This document shows, piece by piece, positions 52,992-62,476 of a DNA stretch of 64,000 nt. The DNA comes from Parapedobacter indicus (GTDB lineage Bacteria; Bacteroidota; Bacteroidia; Sphingobacteriales; Sphingobacteriaceae). The stretch's first letter is position 1. Each line of letters opens with the position of its first letter. The stretch covers positions 186,001 through 250,000 of the forward strand of contig NZ_FOQO01000007.1 of NCBI RefSeq assembly GCF_900113765.1, written 5' to 3'. The notes under the pieces were generated by a model. The model was not told the origin of the DNA and ran no database searches. It saw only the letters and a list, made by a program, of their open reading frames with translations. Made by a program: the position numbers and the translations under genes.

Positions 52992-53723
52992 ATGAGAAAA
53001 CTTTTCGGTTATATTCTTTCGCCCATTTTTTATTTACTTTTCGGTATCATCATCACGGTATTTCATCCCATACAATGGCTTTGCCTAAAATTGGGAGGGT
53101 ACCAAGGCCATAAAACATGTGTGGATGTACTTAACGGATTTCTACTCTGCACCTATTACGCCCTGGGAAATACGATCAAATTTACCAACAAGCAGCACCT
53201 ACCTACTGACCGGCCCATTCTGTTTGTGGCAAACCACCAAAGCATGTACGACATCCCCCCACTGATCTTTTTCCTACGCAAACATCACGGTAAGTTTATT
53301 TCCAAAATTGAGCTTGCCAAGGGCATACCGAGCATATCATTTAATCTACGTCACGGCGGTGCTGCCAATATCAACCGTAAAGACCCCAAACAATCAATTG
53401 CCGAAATTCTCAAACTAGCAAATAACATGAAATCCAAAAACTGGTCGGCATTCATTTTTCCGGAGGGGACCCGTGCGAGGACTGGAAGTATCAAACCTTT
53501 TAACGTGGGGGGAATAGCGACCATACTGAAGAAAGTATCCAATGTATTGGTTGTACCCATTGCCATAAACAACTCGTGGCAGATGGTTCGGTATGGCTTT
53601 TTTCCACTTAATACTTTTACCAGGATGAGATGGGAGGTTCTTTCCCCCATTGAACCAGCGGGGCTAAACCCCGAAGAAGTGGTTGCTCAGGCGGAAGCCC
53701 AGATCCGGGAAAAAATCAGTTGA
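52992..53723 (+). CDS. plsC: 1-acyl-sn-glycerol-3-phosphate acyltransferase
   Basis: A 243-residue membrane-associated acyltransferase of phospholipid synthesis. The HX4D catalytic motif is in VANHQSMYDIPP and the phosphate-binding motif in FPEGTRARTG. An N-terminal hydrophobic region (ILSPIFYLLFGIIITVF) anchors it. Length is normal. Its 3' end overlaps the convergent GT2 gene by 8 bases. Confidence 0.95.
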   Translation: MRKLFGYILSPIFYLLFGIIITVFHPIQWLCLKLGGYQGHKTCVDVLNGFLLCTYYALGNTIKFTNKQHLPTDRPILFVANHQSMYDIPPLIFFLRKHHGKFISKIELAKGIPSISFNLRHGGAANINRKDPKQSIAEILKLANNMKSKNWSAFIFPEGTRARTGSIKPFNVGGIATILKKVSNVLVVPIAINNSWQMVRYGFFPLNTFTRMRWEVLSPIEPAGLNPEEVVAQAEAQIREKIS

Positions 53724-54852
53724 CCCGTCGGCCTTTCCATTGATATTTCCCGATGTTGCCCGCAATACCGATGTATACCATATATAGCACGTGTACAACT
53801 GTCAATACGGGCAGATACACCAGCAACTCCATCCGCTTGGCAAACCTGCAAAGTGGATAAAGAAAAATAAACTCAATAAGGAATTTCAGTGAAATTGCTA
53901 CAGCGAATACCGGCCACAGCACCTGATAACATGTAAATGCAGCTATTCCGCTTATTAATAGCAGCACATTGAAAAACCAGATAGAAATCCCCAATGCAAC
54001 GATCCCCCGATTTTTATAATGCGTACTTTTGGATGCCCAGCGTCTCCGCTGGTTGATGAACCCACGAAGATTTCTTTTGGCATCGGTATAGACAATCGCA
54101 TCCCTTGATTTGCAAAACCCAATTTTGTTCGGATAGCTGGCGGCCACTTTATGGAGAAACAATTCGTCGTCGCCGGAAGCGAGGTGATCAATCCCATTGA
54201 ATCCCCCCATTTCGTAAAATACATCCCGCCGATAGATGAGATTGGCACCGTTGCAGGTAGACGGATACCGGTTTCCGATACCAGCCGCTCCCAATCCAAT
54301 GAGATACAGGAACTCAAGCGTCTGCAATTCCTCGAAAAAGCTCCGTTGCTGTGAATAAACTACAGGGGCGGATAGGAGAAAATAGTCGTATTGTTCCATG
54401 CAGGTAACCACCGTGGTCAACCAATCGCTTCCCATCCTGCAGTCGGCATCCGTGGTAATCATCAGTTGACCAGTAGCTTCGGCAATCGCCATCGATATGG
54501 CTTTCTTTTTATAGGAATTCAGGGGTTCCGATTCATTGAGTGTTAAGAGCTTTACACCTTGCCCGGAGAGAGATTGCACAATAGCCGATGTTCCATCTGT
54601 GGAGTGATCATCAACTACAATAATTTCCAGGAGTTCTTTCGGGAAGTCCTGAGCCAAAATATCTGAAAGCGTGCGACCTATATTTACTTCTTCATTTCGT
54701 GCAGCGATTAGCACACTGACCTTTGTTGTAGGCTTTTTCCCCCTCCGTGAAAAGCTGGGCAAGGCCCTCCAGCCTCTACACATGTAACCCACAAGCAATA
54801 GATAAACACCGGCGAAGATCACCAATGCCATGCTAATCAACTGAATCGCCAA
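53716..54852 (-). CDS. Family 2 glycosyltransferase, membrane-bound
   Basis: A 378-residue processive-type GT2. One N-terminal helix (about 5-25), then the GT-A domain with VLIAARNEEVNIGRTL, IIVVDDHSTDGT, the metal-binding TTDADCR and the acceptor motif QRRRWASKS, and three C-terminal helices. This layout is like poly-N-acetylglucosamine or glycolipid synthases. Its 5' end overlaps the flippase-like gene by 20 bases, so the pair is coupled; together they may make and handle a membrane glycolipid (inference). Confidence 0.9.
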   Translation of the reverse strand: MAIQLISMALVIFAGVYLLLVGYMCRGWRALPSFSRRGKKPTTKVSVLIAARNEEVNIGRTLSDILAQDFPKELLEIIVVDDHSTDGTSAIVQSLSGQGVKLLTLNESEPLNSYKKKAISMAIAEATGQLMITTDADCRMGSDWLTTVVTCMEQYDYFLLSAPVVYSQQRSFFEELQTLEFLYLIGLGAAGIGNRYPSTCNGANLIYRRDVFYEMGGFNGIDHLASGDDELFLHKVAASYPNKIGFCKSRDAIVYTDAKRNLRGFINQRRRWASKSTHYKNRGIVALGISIWFFNVLLLISGIAAFTCYQVLWPVFAVAISLKFLIEFIFLYPLCRFAKRMELLVYLPVLTVVHVLYMVYIGIAGNIGKYQWKGRRVN

Positions 54853-55828
54853 AGAAATTAATTTTTAAGACAAACACTGAACCTAAAATGGCGGGCAATA
54901 TAAGATTTATAAACCAAATACAGGATGCGATTGCCATCACCGCAATATCCTGATCGGTAATGTGTCCATACAAATAACTCGCCGTAACACTGCGGACACC
55001 AAAATCAAATAGATCAAGTGTAGGTAAAGCCGCCTGAACAAAAAACAGAATAAATATCAGCAGCAACATTGGCATAAAATCGATGTCAGGAATCAAGACC
55101 AACATCAGTATACAATACTGAGAAGTAAATACGGCAAATCTGGCTAGTGAGTTTAAAAAAACAAGCAGTAACTCGCTGCGGCTATATCGAGTGAGTATCT
55201 CAAAAAAGCGATGGAACTTCCGCAGAAATTCGATTCGCTTTATCCAACTGTCAATCCACTTTACGTTAAAATAAAGTATCAAAAAAAAGCCGGCATATAC
55301 CACAGCTAAGAACCACAGCGCCCCGCCCATCAAGATACCGATATCAAAAAACCGATTGACAAACCAAGCTATGCTAAGCGATCCCGCTACACTTGTCAAT
55401 ACCAACTGCGCGAGTGCACCGACCCCCATTGCTACTACGCCAAAAATACGCTTACGTGGCTTCAGAAAGAGTACCCGTCCGCCAAACTCACCGATGCGAT
55501 TGGGTGTAAACACGGCCCAGGTTAACCCACAAAACACCGATTGAATCGCTTTCCATAAACTAATCCGTTCGATATACCGGCATAGGTACCGCCATTTTAC
55601 TGCCTCCAGAAACCAATTGGCGAACATCAGCAAAATGACTACAGACAGGGTAACTACCAAGGTATCCTTTCCTAATCCTTGCATCAAGCGTTCAAACTCC
55701 AGCAAGTTTTGGTGGTTGTTGAGCTTGCGGTATAACACCCACGCCACCAACAGAAGAATAGCGACCTTGAGTGCAATACCCAGTATTTTCTTTGTCTTAT
55801 TGCTCAAACCCGGTGATTTAGCGTGCAA
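54833..55828 (-). CDS. Second flippase-like membrane protein (LPG synthase TM region family)
   Basis: A 331-residue protein with eight or so membrane helices (VAILLLVAWVLY, VVTLSVVILLMFANWFLEAV, VFCGLTWAVFTPNRIGEFGGRVLFL in part). It has the family features of glycolipid flippase-like proteins next to glycosyltransferases, and no MprF catalytic domain. It is the upstream partner of the GT2 gene with a 20-base overlap. It is only distantly similar to the paralog at 50722-51642. Confidence 0.87.
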   Translation of the reverse strand: MHAKSPGLSNKTKKILGIALKVAILLLVAWVLYRKLNNHQNLLEFERLMQGLGKDTLVVTLSVVILLMFANWFLEAVKWRYLCRYIERISLWKAIQSVFCGLTWAVFTPNRIGEFGGRVLFLKPRKRIFGVVAMGVGALAQLVLTSVAGSLSIAWFVNRFFDIGILMGGALWFLAVVYAGFFLILYFNVKWIDSWIKRIEFLRKFHRFFEILTRYSRSELLLVFLNSLARFAVFTSQYCILMLVLIPDIDFMPMLLLIFILFFVQAALPTLDLFDFGVRSVTASYLYGHITDQDIAVMAIASCIWFINLILPAILGSVFVLKINFFGDSVD

Positions 55829-55981
55829 TGTTACTAATTTTTATAAGGTAAACCTAAACAAGATGATTTATGGAATTGATCAGTAAAATTCATCTTAATG
55901 ACAACGGGAGGTACAATACCTTCTTGGATAACATAACGGCCGTTTTGTTTAACTTTTATTCATCAGTTAATTTTTATCGTT

Positions 55982-56815
55982 ATGTTCTATCCAAAATCGG
56001 ATCTTTTCAGCCAAGATTGGCTGGATGTCATTTTCGAAGGGCGCAACAAGCAATACGGCGCCTATGTACTGCGTAGGGATGCATCGAAGCTAGCAGCTTT
56101 TGCTTTACTCATTGCCTCCACTATCTTCATCGTTTCACTGCTTATACCTTTGATCAAAAACAGATTCTTTCCGGATGTCGCCCAGCGCATCGCAGACCCG
56201 TTTGAAAAAACACACATCATTGAATTAGCCCCACCTCCACCCATTGACAGATCTATTCCCGAGCCGCCGACTTTGACTCGGCCCGCTCCGCGCGTTAGCC
56301 AGGTACGGATGCCACCCCCTAAGGTGGTCGCCGAAAGTCAGGTGACCGAAGAACCCCCTGCTGCTGCCCAGCTTAAATTGGTTGATCCTGGGTCTCAAAC
56401 CATCGAGGGGAATCCCAATGCAGCCATTCATATTGACATCCCTTCGGGGCCTGGTGAAATCGACGCAGGGATAACAGAGAGCACCGGCGCGGTCGATGAG
56501 CCGTTCCAGTCGGTAGAGGTCGAACCTTCATTCCCAGGCGGCATGGCGGCATTTTTAAGGTATGTACAAAAAAATTATCGATATCCCACCCGCGCGGTAG
56601 CAGAAGGTGTAAAAGGGAAGGTCATTCTGACCTTCATCGTGGAGCGAGACGGTTCATTGACCGATATCAAAATCATACGGGATTTACAATTCGGTACCGG
56701 CGAAGAAGCGGTGCGCTTACTCAAAGCATCGCCAAAATGGAGTCCCGGCATCCAAAATGGCCGGGAAGTACGCGTGGCTTATACACTTCCCATCAGCCTT
56801 GATATCAGCCGCTGA
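55982..56815 (+). CDS. Energy transducer TonB
   Basis: A 277-residue TonB. A short cytoplasmic part (FSQDWLDVIFEGRNKQYGAY, typical of Bacteroidota TonB) leads to a transmembrane helix (about 38-58). A proline-rich periplasmic spacer follows (about 75-130, APPPPIDRSIPEPP), and a C-terminal TonB domain (about 180-277, FPGGMAAFLRYVQKNYRYP, GKVILTFIVERDGSL). It could energize transporters such as the SusC protein of this window. No exbB/exbD genes are next to it. Confidence 0.95.
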   Translation: MFYPKSDLFSQDWLDVIFEGRNKQYGAYVLRRDASKLAAFALLIASTIFIVSLLIPLIKNRFFPDVAQRIADPFEKTHIIELAPPPPIDRSIPEPPTLTRPAPRVSQVRMPPPKVVAESQVTEEPPAAAQLKLVDPGSQTIEGNPNAAIHIDIPSGPGEIDAGITESTGAVDEPFQSVEVEPSFPGGMAAFLRYVQKNYRYPTRAVAEGVKGKVILTFIVERDGSLTDIKIIRDLQFGTGEEAVRLLKASPKWSPGIQNGREVRVAYTLPISLDISR

Positions 56816-56837
56816 ACACGAAAAAACAACATCGATC

Positions 56838-56871
56838 ATCAGCGGATTCGCTAAATTGCGAATCCGCTGAT
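56838..56871 (+). terminator. 14-base-pair hairpin between tonB and ruvC
   Basis: A perfect 14-base inverted repeat (56838-56851 with 56858-56871) with a six-base loop lies 23 bases after the tonB stop. No long T run follows, so termination may be weak or the hairpin may mainly stabilise the mRNA end. Confidence 0.65.
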
Positions 56872-56906
56872 TCGTAAATCTTACCCGAAAACCCTAATTT
56901 CGCAGG

Positions 56907-57473
56907 ATGCAAAAGTCGGCGGATTCGGAACGGATTATATTGGGAATTGACCCGGGCACAACTGTATTGGGCTACGGTCTTATCAGGGAAATCGGTAAAC
57001 AGCTATCCCTGATCAGCCTAGGGGTCATCAAATTGGACCATCTGTCTGACCACGGCCTGAAGCTGCAGCACATTTTTCAAAAAACGACTGCGCTGATTGA
57101 ACAATATCAGCCAGATTGCATGGCCCTGGAAGCACCTTTTTATGGCAAAAACATCCAGGTAATGCTCAAGCTGGGCCGTGCACAGGGTGTCGCCATGGCC
57201 GCTGCGCTAAACCGTGACATCCCTATTTTCGAATATGCCCCGCGGAAAATCAAGCAATCTGTCACCGGTAATGGCAATGCGGGCAAAGAGCAAGTGGCCG
57301 CCATGCTTAAAACGTTACTCAAATTTGAAGAGACGCCCCAATTTCTGGATGCTACAGACGGGTTGGCCGTAGCGGTGTGCCACGCATTCCAAAACAATTC
57401 ACGGGGAGGGGCAGCAAAAAGCTACTCCGGTTGGAAGGACTTTATCAGGGATAACGCAGATCGGCTACGCTAG
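56907..57473 (+). CDS. ruvC: Holliday junction endodeoxyribonuclease RuvC
   Basis: A 188-residue nuclease that resolves Holliday junctions. The acidic catalytic residues are in LGIDPGTTVLGYG (Asp16), ALEAPFYGKN (Glu) and LDATDGLAVAVCHA (two Asp). Length is normal. It ends 3 bases before the convergent gene at 57477. Confidence 0.96.
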   Translation: MQKSADSERIILGIDPGTTVLGYGLIREIGKQLSLISLGVIKLDHLSDHGLKLQHIFQKTTALIEQYQPDCMALEAPFYGKNIQVMLKLGRAQGVAMAAALNRDIPIFEYAPRKIKQSVTGNGNAGKEQVAAMLKTLLKFEETPQFLDATDGLAVAVCHAFQNNSRGGAAKSYSGWKDFIRDNADRLR

Positions 57474-57476
57474 CCC

Positions 57477-58520
57477 CTATAATTTCACCTGCCTAATTAC
57501 ATTTTTGACATTTAATTCGATAATGTCTGTCATGGTGCGGCATTTCAGGTACTGGTCGTTTCCGTAATACGCTGCATAGCCTTCCCTAAGCTGCTTCACA
57601 TTGGCCAGCGTTGACAACTCTTCGGTATTGGAGACGTCGCGCAAGGCGGCAATCCGATGGCGTTCACTGCGTACACGATGTACAATGGACGAGCGCTCTT
57701 CTTGCTGGTATTGCGATACGGTCCGTTCGGTTAGGTGCTCCATACACAACTGCACGTACGCTAGGTTATCCTTAAAAAACTGCGGCATGTATATCTTGGG
57801 GTTTCCCTCATAGAACTGCTGGTCAAAATCGATTGCCCGGATCCGAAATTGAAAATCATCAAAATCGGGAGTGATCTGCATCACAAAGTTATACGACCGC
57901 ATATCACCCAGCAAGGTAATGATACACCGTTCGTTGAATTTAACAAACTCCTTAGCAATCCGCTTCGGATTATAATCGGGATTATCCATCAATGAACGAG
58001 CAAACACGTCGCCCGGAATACCGACAATATGTTCTTCCACAAGCGTTTGGCCTGCTACGATATAATTTACCGGATTCGGCGAAATAATCTGCTCCAACTC
58101 CAATCCGTATATTCTGGATGCGTCGGCCTGCTTTATATAAAAATAATCGTATACATCATTCAACCGGTTGACAATGCGTATCCGGAAGGGATGGGTATTA
58201 CCGAAGCTACAGTATTCTACCCGATCGATGTACTTATGTTCTACAACCCGTATATTCCCCGATGCCTTGAGTTCCGCGTAAATAATTTTCAATCCGTTAT
58301 ATAAGGTCTCTTGCACATGAGGAGGATATAAGGGCGTTTCCCATAACGTATCCTTTCCATTCTTGTCGATTACCGGAACAGTCTCATAAAAATCTAACAG
58401 GTTTGCATAGCCAATAGGCATTCGCGCATCGCGCTGATAAGCACGCAGGTACTTTTGTAGTGCAGGAGATACCCCATAAATGGGCTTTTTGCGGGAGATT
58501 TTTACATCATCGGTTTTCAT
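57477..58520 (-). CDS. Hypothetical protein with kinase-like active-site pattern
   Basis: A 347-residue soluble protein that I cannot place in a named family. Two stretches resemble the catalytic core of atypical kinases: GDMRSYNFVM (about 205-214), like the catalytic-loop pattern D-x-x-x-x-N, followed about 16 residues later by IRAIDFDQQF, like the metal-binding D of a DFG or IDFD motif in HipA-, PI3K- and CotH-type kinases. An N-terminal Lys/Arg-rich part and VPVIDKNGKD precede it; no glycine-rich loop is obvious. No signal peptide or membrane segment. It is divergent from the Lrp gene and convergent with ruvC. Kinase function is inference. Confidence 0.65.
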   Translation of the reverse strand: MKTDDVKISRKKPIYGVSPALQKYLRAYQRDARMPIGYANLLDFYETVPVIDKNGKDTLWETPLYPPHVQETLYNGLKIIYAELKASGNIRVVEHKYIDRVEYCSFGNTHPFRIRIVNRLNDVYDYFYIKQADASRIYGLELEQIISPNPVNYIVAGQTLVEEHIVGIPGDVFARSLMDNPDYNPKRIAKEFVKFNERCIITLLGDMRSYNFVMQITPDFDDFQFRIRAIDFDQQFYEGNPKIYMPQFFKDNLAYVQLCMEHLTERTVSQYQQEERSSIVHRVRSERHRIAALRDVSNTEELSTLANVKQLREGYAAYYGNDQYLKCRTMTDIIELNVKNVIRQVKL

Positions 58521-58576
58521 TTTATCAACGACTATTTTTTAAGTAAAGATACATTTTTAAATGGAGCATCTAAAAA

Positions 58577-58634
58577 ATTGAAAATTTCTCATAAATGAAC
58601 CGGATTTAGTCTATATTTTTGAGAAATTTTCAAT
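58577..58634. promoter_or_regulatory. 15-base inverted repeat in the divergent region before the Lrp gene
   Basis: ATTGAAAATTTCTCA (58577-58591) is exactly inverted at 58620-58634, with a 28-base loop. It lies between two divergent genes, so it is not a simple terminator. Related TTGAA / TTCAA words recur near 58853 and 58871-58895. They could be operator half-sites, perhaps for Lrp autoregulation. Confidence 0.5.
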
Positions 58635-58691
58635 AAAAACAGATTATTACTGCAAGCTTGAAATGGAGAAAACTAACTGTATTAAAAAGGA

Positions 58692-58718
58692 AGAAGCTCC
58701 TTTGGGAGAGGAGCTTCT
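58692..58718 (+). promoter_or_regulatory. 10-base-pair hairpin in the Lrp upstream region
   Basis: AGAAGCTCCT (58692-58701) pairs exactly with AGGAGCTTCT (58709-58718) around a seven-base loop, followed not by T but by an A/T mixed stretch resembling the leader often seen before SusC-type genes. The 392-base gap 58521-58912 contains no gene I can support. Confidence 0.5.
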
Positions 58719-58852
58719 ACGCTAACCAATTATAAACCTATATTAAATTGAGGGAGGGCAACTTATTGATCAACATTTTTCACCTTTTCGCTGATCGATT
58801 GATACAAAAGTAATAATAATATTGAATTATTAAAGTTTTTTTATAGAAAAAA

Positions 58853-58884
58853 TTGAATTTTTACGTTTTTTTCAATTAATTTTG
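58853..58884 (+). promoter_or_regulatory. Promoter of the Lrp regulator gene
   Basis: TTG (58853-58855), 21 bases, then TAATTTTG (58877-58884). The predicted start near 58891 gives a leader of about 22 bases to ATG 58913. Confidence 0.6.
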
Positions 58885-58912
58885 AGATATATTGAAATAA
58901 ATATCATTTTTT

Positions 58913-59386
58913 ATGGAAAAGAAGTTCGAAAATTTAGATCTTGACAACTTGGATATACAAATTTTATCCATTTTAATGAACGATGCATCAATACCTTATA
59001 CAGAAATAGCAAAAAAATTAATAGTTTCTGGCGGAACAATACACGTCAGAATGAAAAAGATGGAAGAATTAGGGATAATAAAAGGATCAAACCTCACAAT
59101 CAACCCTCAAAAAGTCGGATTTGACATTACAGCATTCCTAGGAATCTATTTGGAGAAAGGATCCCAATACAATAATGCTGTCGAGCAATTAAAACAGGTA
59201 AAGGAAGTGGTCGAATTACATTATTGCACGGGCACATATAGTATGTTCGCAAAAATCGTTTGCCGGGATACTACCCATCTTCGCAAAGTCCTGAACGAAG
59301 ATATTCAGGCAGTGAAGGGCATACAGCGTACAGAGACCATCATCTCATTGGAAGAAAGCATCAAGCGTCAGATCAGTTTGACCTGA
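58913..59386 (+). CDS. Lrp/AsnC family transcriptional regulator
   Basis: A 157-residue regulator. The N-terminal helix-turn-helix (about 12-65, LDIQILSILMNDASIPYTEIAKKL then VSGGTIHVRMKKMEELGII) is followed by the RAM/AsnC ligand domain (about 75-150, VGFDITAFLGIYLEKG, VELHYCTGTYSMFAKIV). Such proteins respond to amino acids and often control their own gene. The first third of the gene is AT-rich compared with its neighbours. It converges with the flavoprotein-like gene. Confidence 0.93.
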   Translation: MEKKFENLDLDNLDIQILSILMNDASIPYTEIAKKLIVSGGTIHVRMKKMEELGIIKGSNLTINPQKVGFDITAFLGIYLEKGSQYNNAVEQLKQVKEVVELHYCTGTYSMFAKIVCRDTTHLRKVLNEDIQAVKGIQRTETIISLEESIKRQISLT

Positions 59387-59393
59387 CAGTACA

Positions 59394-60701
59394 TTACCGT
59401 TGAATCGTTCCGTTTAGCCCCACTTTAACAGAAAAAGGGCCACAATACGCATCCAATAGTACCGCCACATATTTACGGGTTGCGATGCGTTTTTCATCGT
59501 ATTCATCTTCAAAATGAAAACGCCTCTTCCAGTTCTTTTGCACCTGGCCTTCCAGTTCGTTTCCCCGTTGACCGACAAACTTAATATAACTGAACACGTC
59601 CGCCAACGTCAATGTATCGACATCGGCATGGTCAATAAACCATATCTGGCTTCTCGAAAAAAGCTGATTCAGGACCGGTTTGATTTCAGCTGCCGTTACT
59701 GCATTATCGACATCAAAATAAACACGACCGTCCTCGTCGGCTCTGCCAGCCAGCATTCCCGTGGCACCAATCCGTTGAACGGCCAAAAAATAGGGTTCTT
59801 CTATCGTTATATCGCTAAATGGCATCAATCTGGCGCCGTATTTCAGCAGCTCCCCCTGTATGTCTCGCACATCCACCTTATCAGAGGTCGTTTTAAAAAA
59901 AGCAACATACGCCGCCGCCGCCCCTACAGCCTGCCCAACATGCATCAATAAAGGAATATCTTTCTCATCGCTCGTAAGCAAATGCTGAACGACAGGTGTT
60001 CGTTGGGTCAAAAACAAATTACTATCATCGCCCGGTATCAATCCCGATAACGGTAATGTAAATGCTTGACCACCCAAATCACCCACTGCCACCCCTGTAC
60101 GAAAGAGATCACCGGAATTCGCAGATCGGAAATACGCGTCTGGCACGACCTCCCGGGTAGTAATGCTGTCGGCAGTTCCTCCGGCCAACTGATACAGATA
60201 AGCGTCCTTCGAAGCATCGACTACGGCCCTAACTTTAAAACTGCGCCTGTCTTCCAGCTCAATGCGCCAATCTTTTCCTGATTTCTTTATGGAGCGGACT
60301 TGTCCTTGTTCAACAACAGTCAGGTTTTTGGCGGCCTTCAACACACTGTCAACCACATTCTGCACGATCCTCGGATTGATCCGCCGCTTGGCAATGGCTG
60401 ATAACGAGTCGCTGGGCTTATCATGCCGTAGTGTCTTTGCCAACAGGTTGGCCCAAATACCTGCATCCAATCCTGTATTCGAAGCAATGGAAATGATCTC
60501 TGAGGTCAATTCTGGCATCAATTTATCCCCGTTAACCACCCAAACGGTATTCAAGTTTGACCAAGAAGACTGGACTGCGGCAGCATAAGCATCCACTCCA
60601 TACCCGTACACCAATACCTGAGGACGTTTTTTCTGCGCAAGGCCCACCAATGGCAAGATCAGGAACAGACAAAAAGACAAACGTAATTTGTTAGTATGCA
60701 T
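59394..60701 (-). CDS. Secreted FAD-dependent-oxidoreductase-like protein with degenerate nucleotide motif
   Basis: A 435-residue exported protein (signal peptide about 1-22, ending LAQK). The fold pattern resembles the FAD-dependent oxidoreductase family found in Bacteroidota secreted proteins: an N-terminal Rossmann-like VLVYGYGVDAYAAAVQSS, then ARAVVDASKDAYLYQLAG, which matches the second FAD contact, and VGQAVGAAAAYVAF. The dinucleotide glycine motif GxGxxG is altered (GYGVDA), so FAD binding is uncertain. It lies 7 bases from the convergent Lrp gene. Substrate is unknown. Confidence 0.7.
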   Translation of the reverse strand: MHTNKLRLSFCLFLILPLVGLAQKKRPQVLVYGYGVDAYAAAVQSSWSNLNTVWVVNGDKLMPELTSEIISIASNTGLDAGIWANLLAKTLRHDKPSDSLSAIAKRRINPRIVQNVVDSVLKAAKNLTVVEQGQVRSIKKSGKDWRIELEDRRSFKVRAVVDASKDAYLYQLAGGTADSITTREVVPDAYFRSANSGDLFRTGVAVGDLGGQAFTLPLSGLIPGDDSNLFLTQRTPVVQHLLTSDEKDIPLLMHVGQAVGAAAAYVAFFKTTSDKVDVRDIQGELLKYGARLMPFSDITIEEPYFLAVQRIGATGMLAGRADEDGRVYFDVDNAVTAAEIKPVLNQLFSRSQIWFIDHADVDTLTLADVFSYIKFVGQRGNELEGQVQKNWKRRFHFEDEYDEKRIATRKYVAVLLDAYCGPFSVKVGLNGTIQR

Positions 60702-60788
60702 AGCTTTGATTCATGAAGACGTAAATTTAGACATAAATGCTTCAGTAAGGTTTATTTTTTGATCAAAACTAATAATTACCTTTGCGGT

Positions 60789-62462
60789 ATGTTAAATGAC
60801 GAAAAATCACTCAATTTCATCGAGGAAATCATCGAGGAAGATATCCGTAACGAAAAACACGCCGGAAAGGTGCTAACGCGCTTTCCGCCGGAACCCAATG
60901 GTTACCTGCACATCGGACATGCCAAATCAATCGTCCTTAACTTCGGGTTAGCTCAAAAATACAACGGCCGAACCAACCTGCGATTTGACGACACCAATCC
61001 CGTCACCGAAGAAACGGAATATGTAGAAAGCATCAAAAACGACATCAAATGGCTTGGCTTTCGATGGGCAGAAGAGCTCTATACTTCCGATTATTTCGAA
61101 ACCTTGTATGCATTTGCGGTGAAGCTTATCGAAAAGGGGCTTGCCTATGTAGATGACAGTTCGTCGGAAGAAATCGCCGCATTTAAAGGCACCCCTACAG
61201 AACCCGGTAAACCCACCCCCTATCGCGACCGGAGCGTGGCGGAAAACCTCCGGCTGTTTGCGGAAATGCGCGACGGAAAGTATCCCGACGGAGACAAAGT
61301 GTTGCGAGCCAAAATTGATTTGGCCAGCCCTAACATGCACCTTCGCGACCCCCTGCTGTACCGCATCAAACACGCACACCATCACCGTACCGGCAACAAG
61401 TGGCGCATCTATCCCATGTATGATTTTGCGCATGGACAAAGTGATTCGATCGAAAATATTACGCATTCCATCTGCACATTGGAATTCGTACCGCACCGCC
61501 CTTTATATGACTGGTTGATCGACCAATTGGAAATTTTCCCTTCCAAACAATACGAGTTCGCCCGCCTCAACCTCAATTACACGGTGATGAGCAAGCGGAA
61601 ACTGCTCCAATTGGTTAACGAAAAATATGTAGACGGCTGGGATGACCCCCGCATGCCCACAATCAGCGGACTGCGCAGACGGGGATATACGCCTGCCAGC
61701 ATCCGCAATTTCTGCGAACGCATTGGCGTGGCTAAACGCGAAAACATCATTGATGTAGGGCTATTGGAGTTTTGCATCCGGGAAGATCTGAACCAAACGG
61801 CATGGCGACGCATGGCCGTGCTTGATCCGGTCAAGCTGGTGATCACCAACTATCCGGCAGGGCAAACGGAAACGTTAACTGGCGAAAACAACCCGGAGGC
61901 TGAGGGAGGAGAAGGAGAACGCAGCATACCGTTCAGTAGCGAGCTATGGATCGAGCGGGAAGATTTCATGGAGAATCCCCCAAAGAAATTTTTCAGGCTT
62001 GCTCCCGGCCTGATGGTAAGGCTCAAACACGCCTATATTATCAAGTGTGAAGACGTTGTAAAAGACGCCGCGGGAAACATAACCGAAATCCACTGCACCT
62101 ATCTACCCGAATCCAAAAGCGGCGAGGATACCAGCGGGATCAAAGTAAAAGGCACCATCCACTGGGTGAGTGTGCCCCACGCAAAAACCGTAGAAGTAAG
62201 GCTGTATGACCGGCTCTTCAACGTAGAAAATCCAGCCGCGGAAACCGATTTTAAGTCGACCATTAATCCCGACAGCCTGCAAATCATCAAAAATGCGTAT
62301 GCAGAACCCGATTTGCTCCATGCCGTTCCGGGCAAGGGCTACCAGTTTATCCGCAAGGGGTATTTTACATTGGATAGTAAAACCACTACCGCCGATAAGT
62401 TGGTATTTAACCGAACGGTAACGCTCCGGGATACCTGGGCAAAGGAACTGCGTAAAGAATAA
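60789..62462 (+). CDS. glnS: Glutaminyl-tRNA synthetase
   Basis: A 557-residue class I synthetase that charges tRNA-Gln directly. HIGH motif in [20 protein letters not shown]-type motif as [11 protein letters not shown], plus the tRNA-Gln anticodon-binding C-terminal barrels. ATG 60789 ([15 protein letters not shown]) is the conserved start; a TTG ten codons upstream is less likely. Bacteria with GlnRS do not need the indirect Glu-tRNA(Gln) amidation route. It ends 14 bases from metF, convergent. Confidence 0.97.
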   Translation: MLNDEKSLNFIEEIIEEDIRNEKHAGKVLTRFPPEPNGYLHIGHAKSIVLNFGLAQKYNGRTNLRFDDTNPVTEETEYVESIKNDIKWLGFRWAEELYTSDYFETLYAFAVKLIEKGLAYVDDSSSEEIAAFKGTPTEPGKPTPYRDRSVAENLRLFAEMRDGKYPDGDKVLRAKIDLASPNMHLRDPLLYRIKHAHHHRTGNKWRIYPMYDFAHGQSDSIENITHSICTLEFVPHRPLYDWLIDQLEIFPSKQYEFARLNLNYTVMSKRKLLQLVNEKYVDGWDDPRMPTISGLRRRGYTPASIRNFCERIGVAKRENIIDVGLLEFCIREDLNQTAWRRMAVLDPVKLVITNYPAGQTETLTGENNPEAEGGEGERSIPFSSELWIEREDFMENPPKKFFRLAPGLMVRLKHAYIIKCEDVVKDAAGNITEIHCTYLPESKSGEDTSGIKVKGTIHWVSVPHAKTVEVRLYDRLFNVENPAAETDFKSTINPDSLQIIKNAYAEPDLLHAVPGKGYQFIRKGYFTLDSKTTTADKLVFNRTVTLRDTWAKELRKE

Positions 62463-62476
62463 AGAAATAATGAGGG

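Noticed and set aside
60777..60784. TACCTTTG box before glnS as promoter
   Set aside because: The transcript would start at or after the ATG at 60789, and the nearest TTTG is only 15 bases away; probably chance or part of another promoter.
60948..61496. A 182-codon minus-strand frame inside glnS
   Set aside because: Antisense to the conserved catalytic domain of GlnRS, with no recognisable features.
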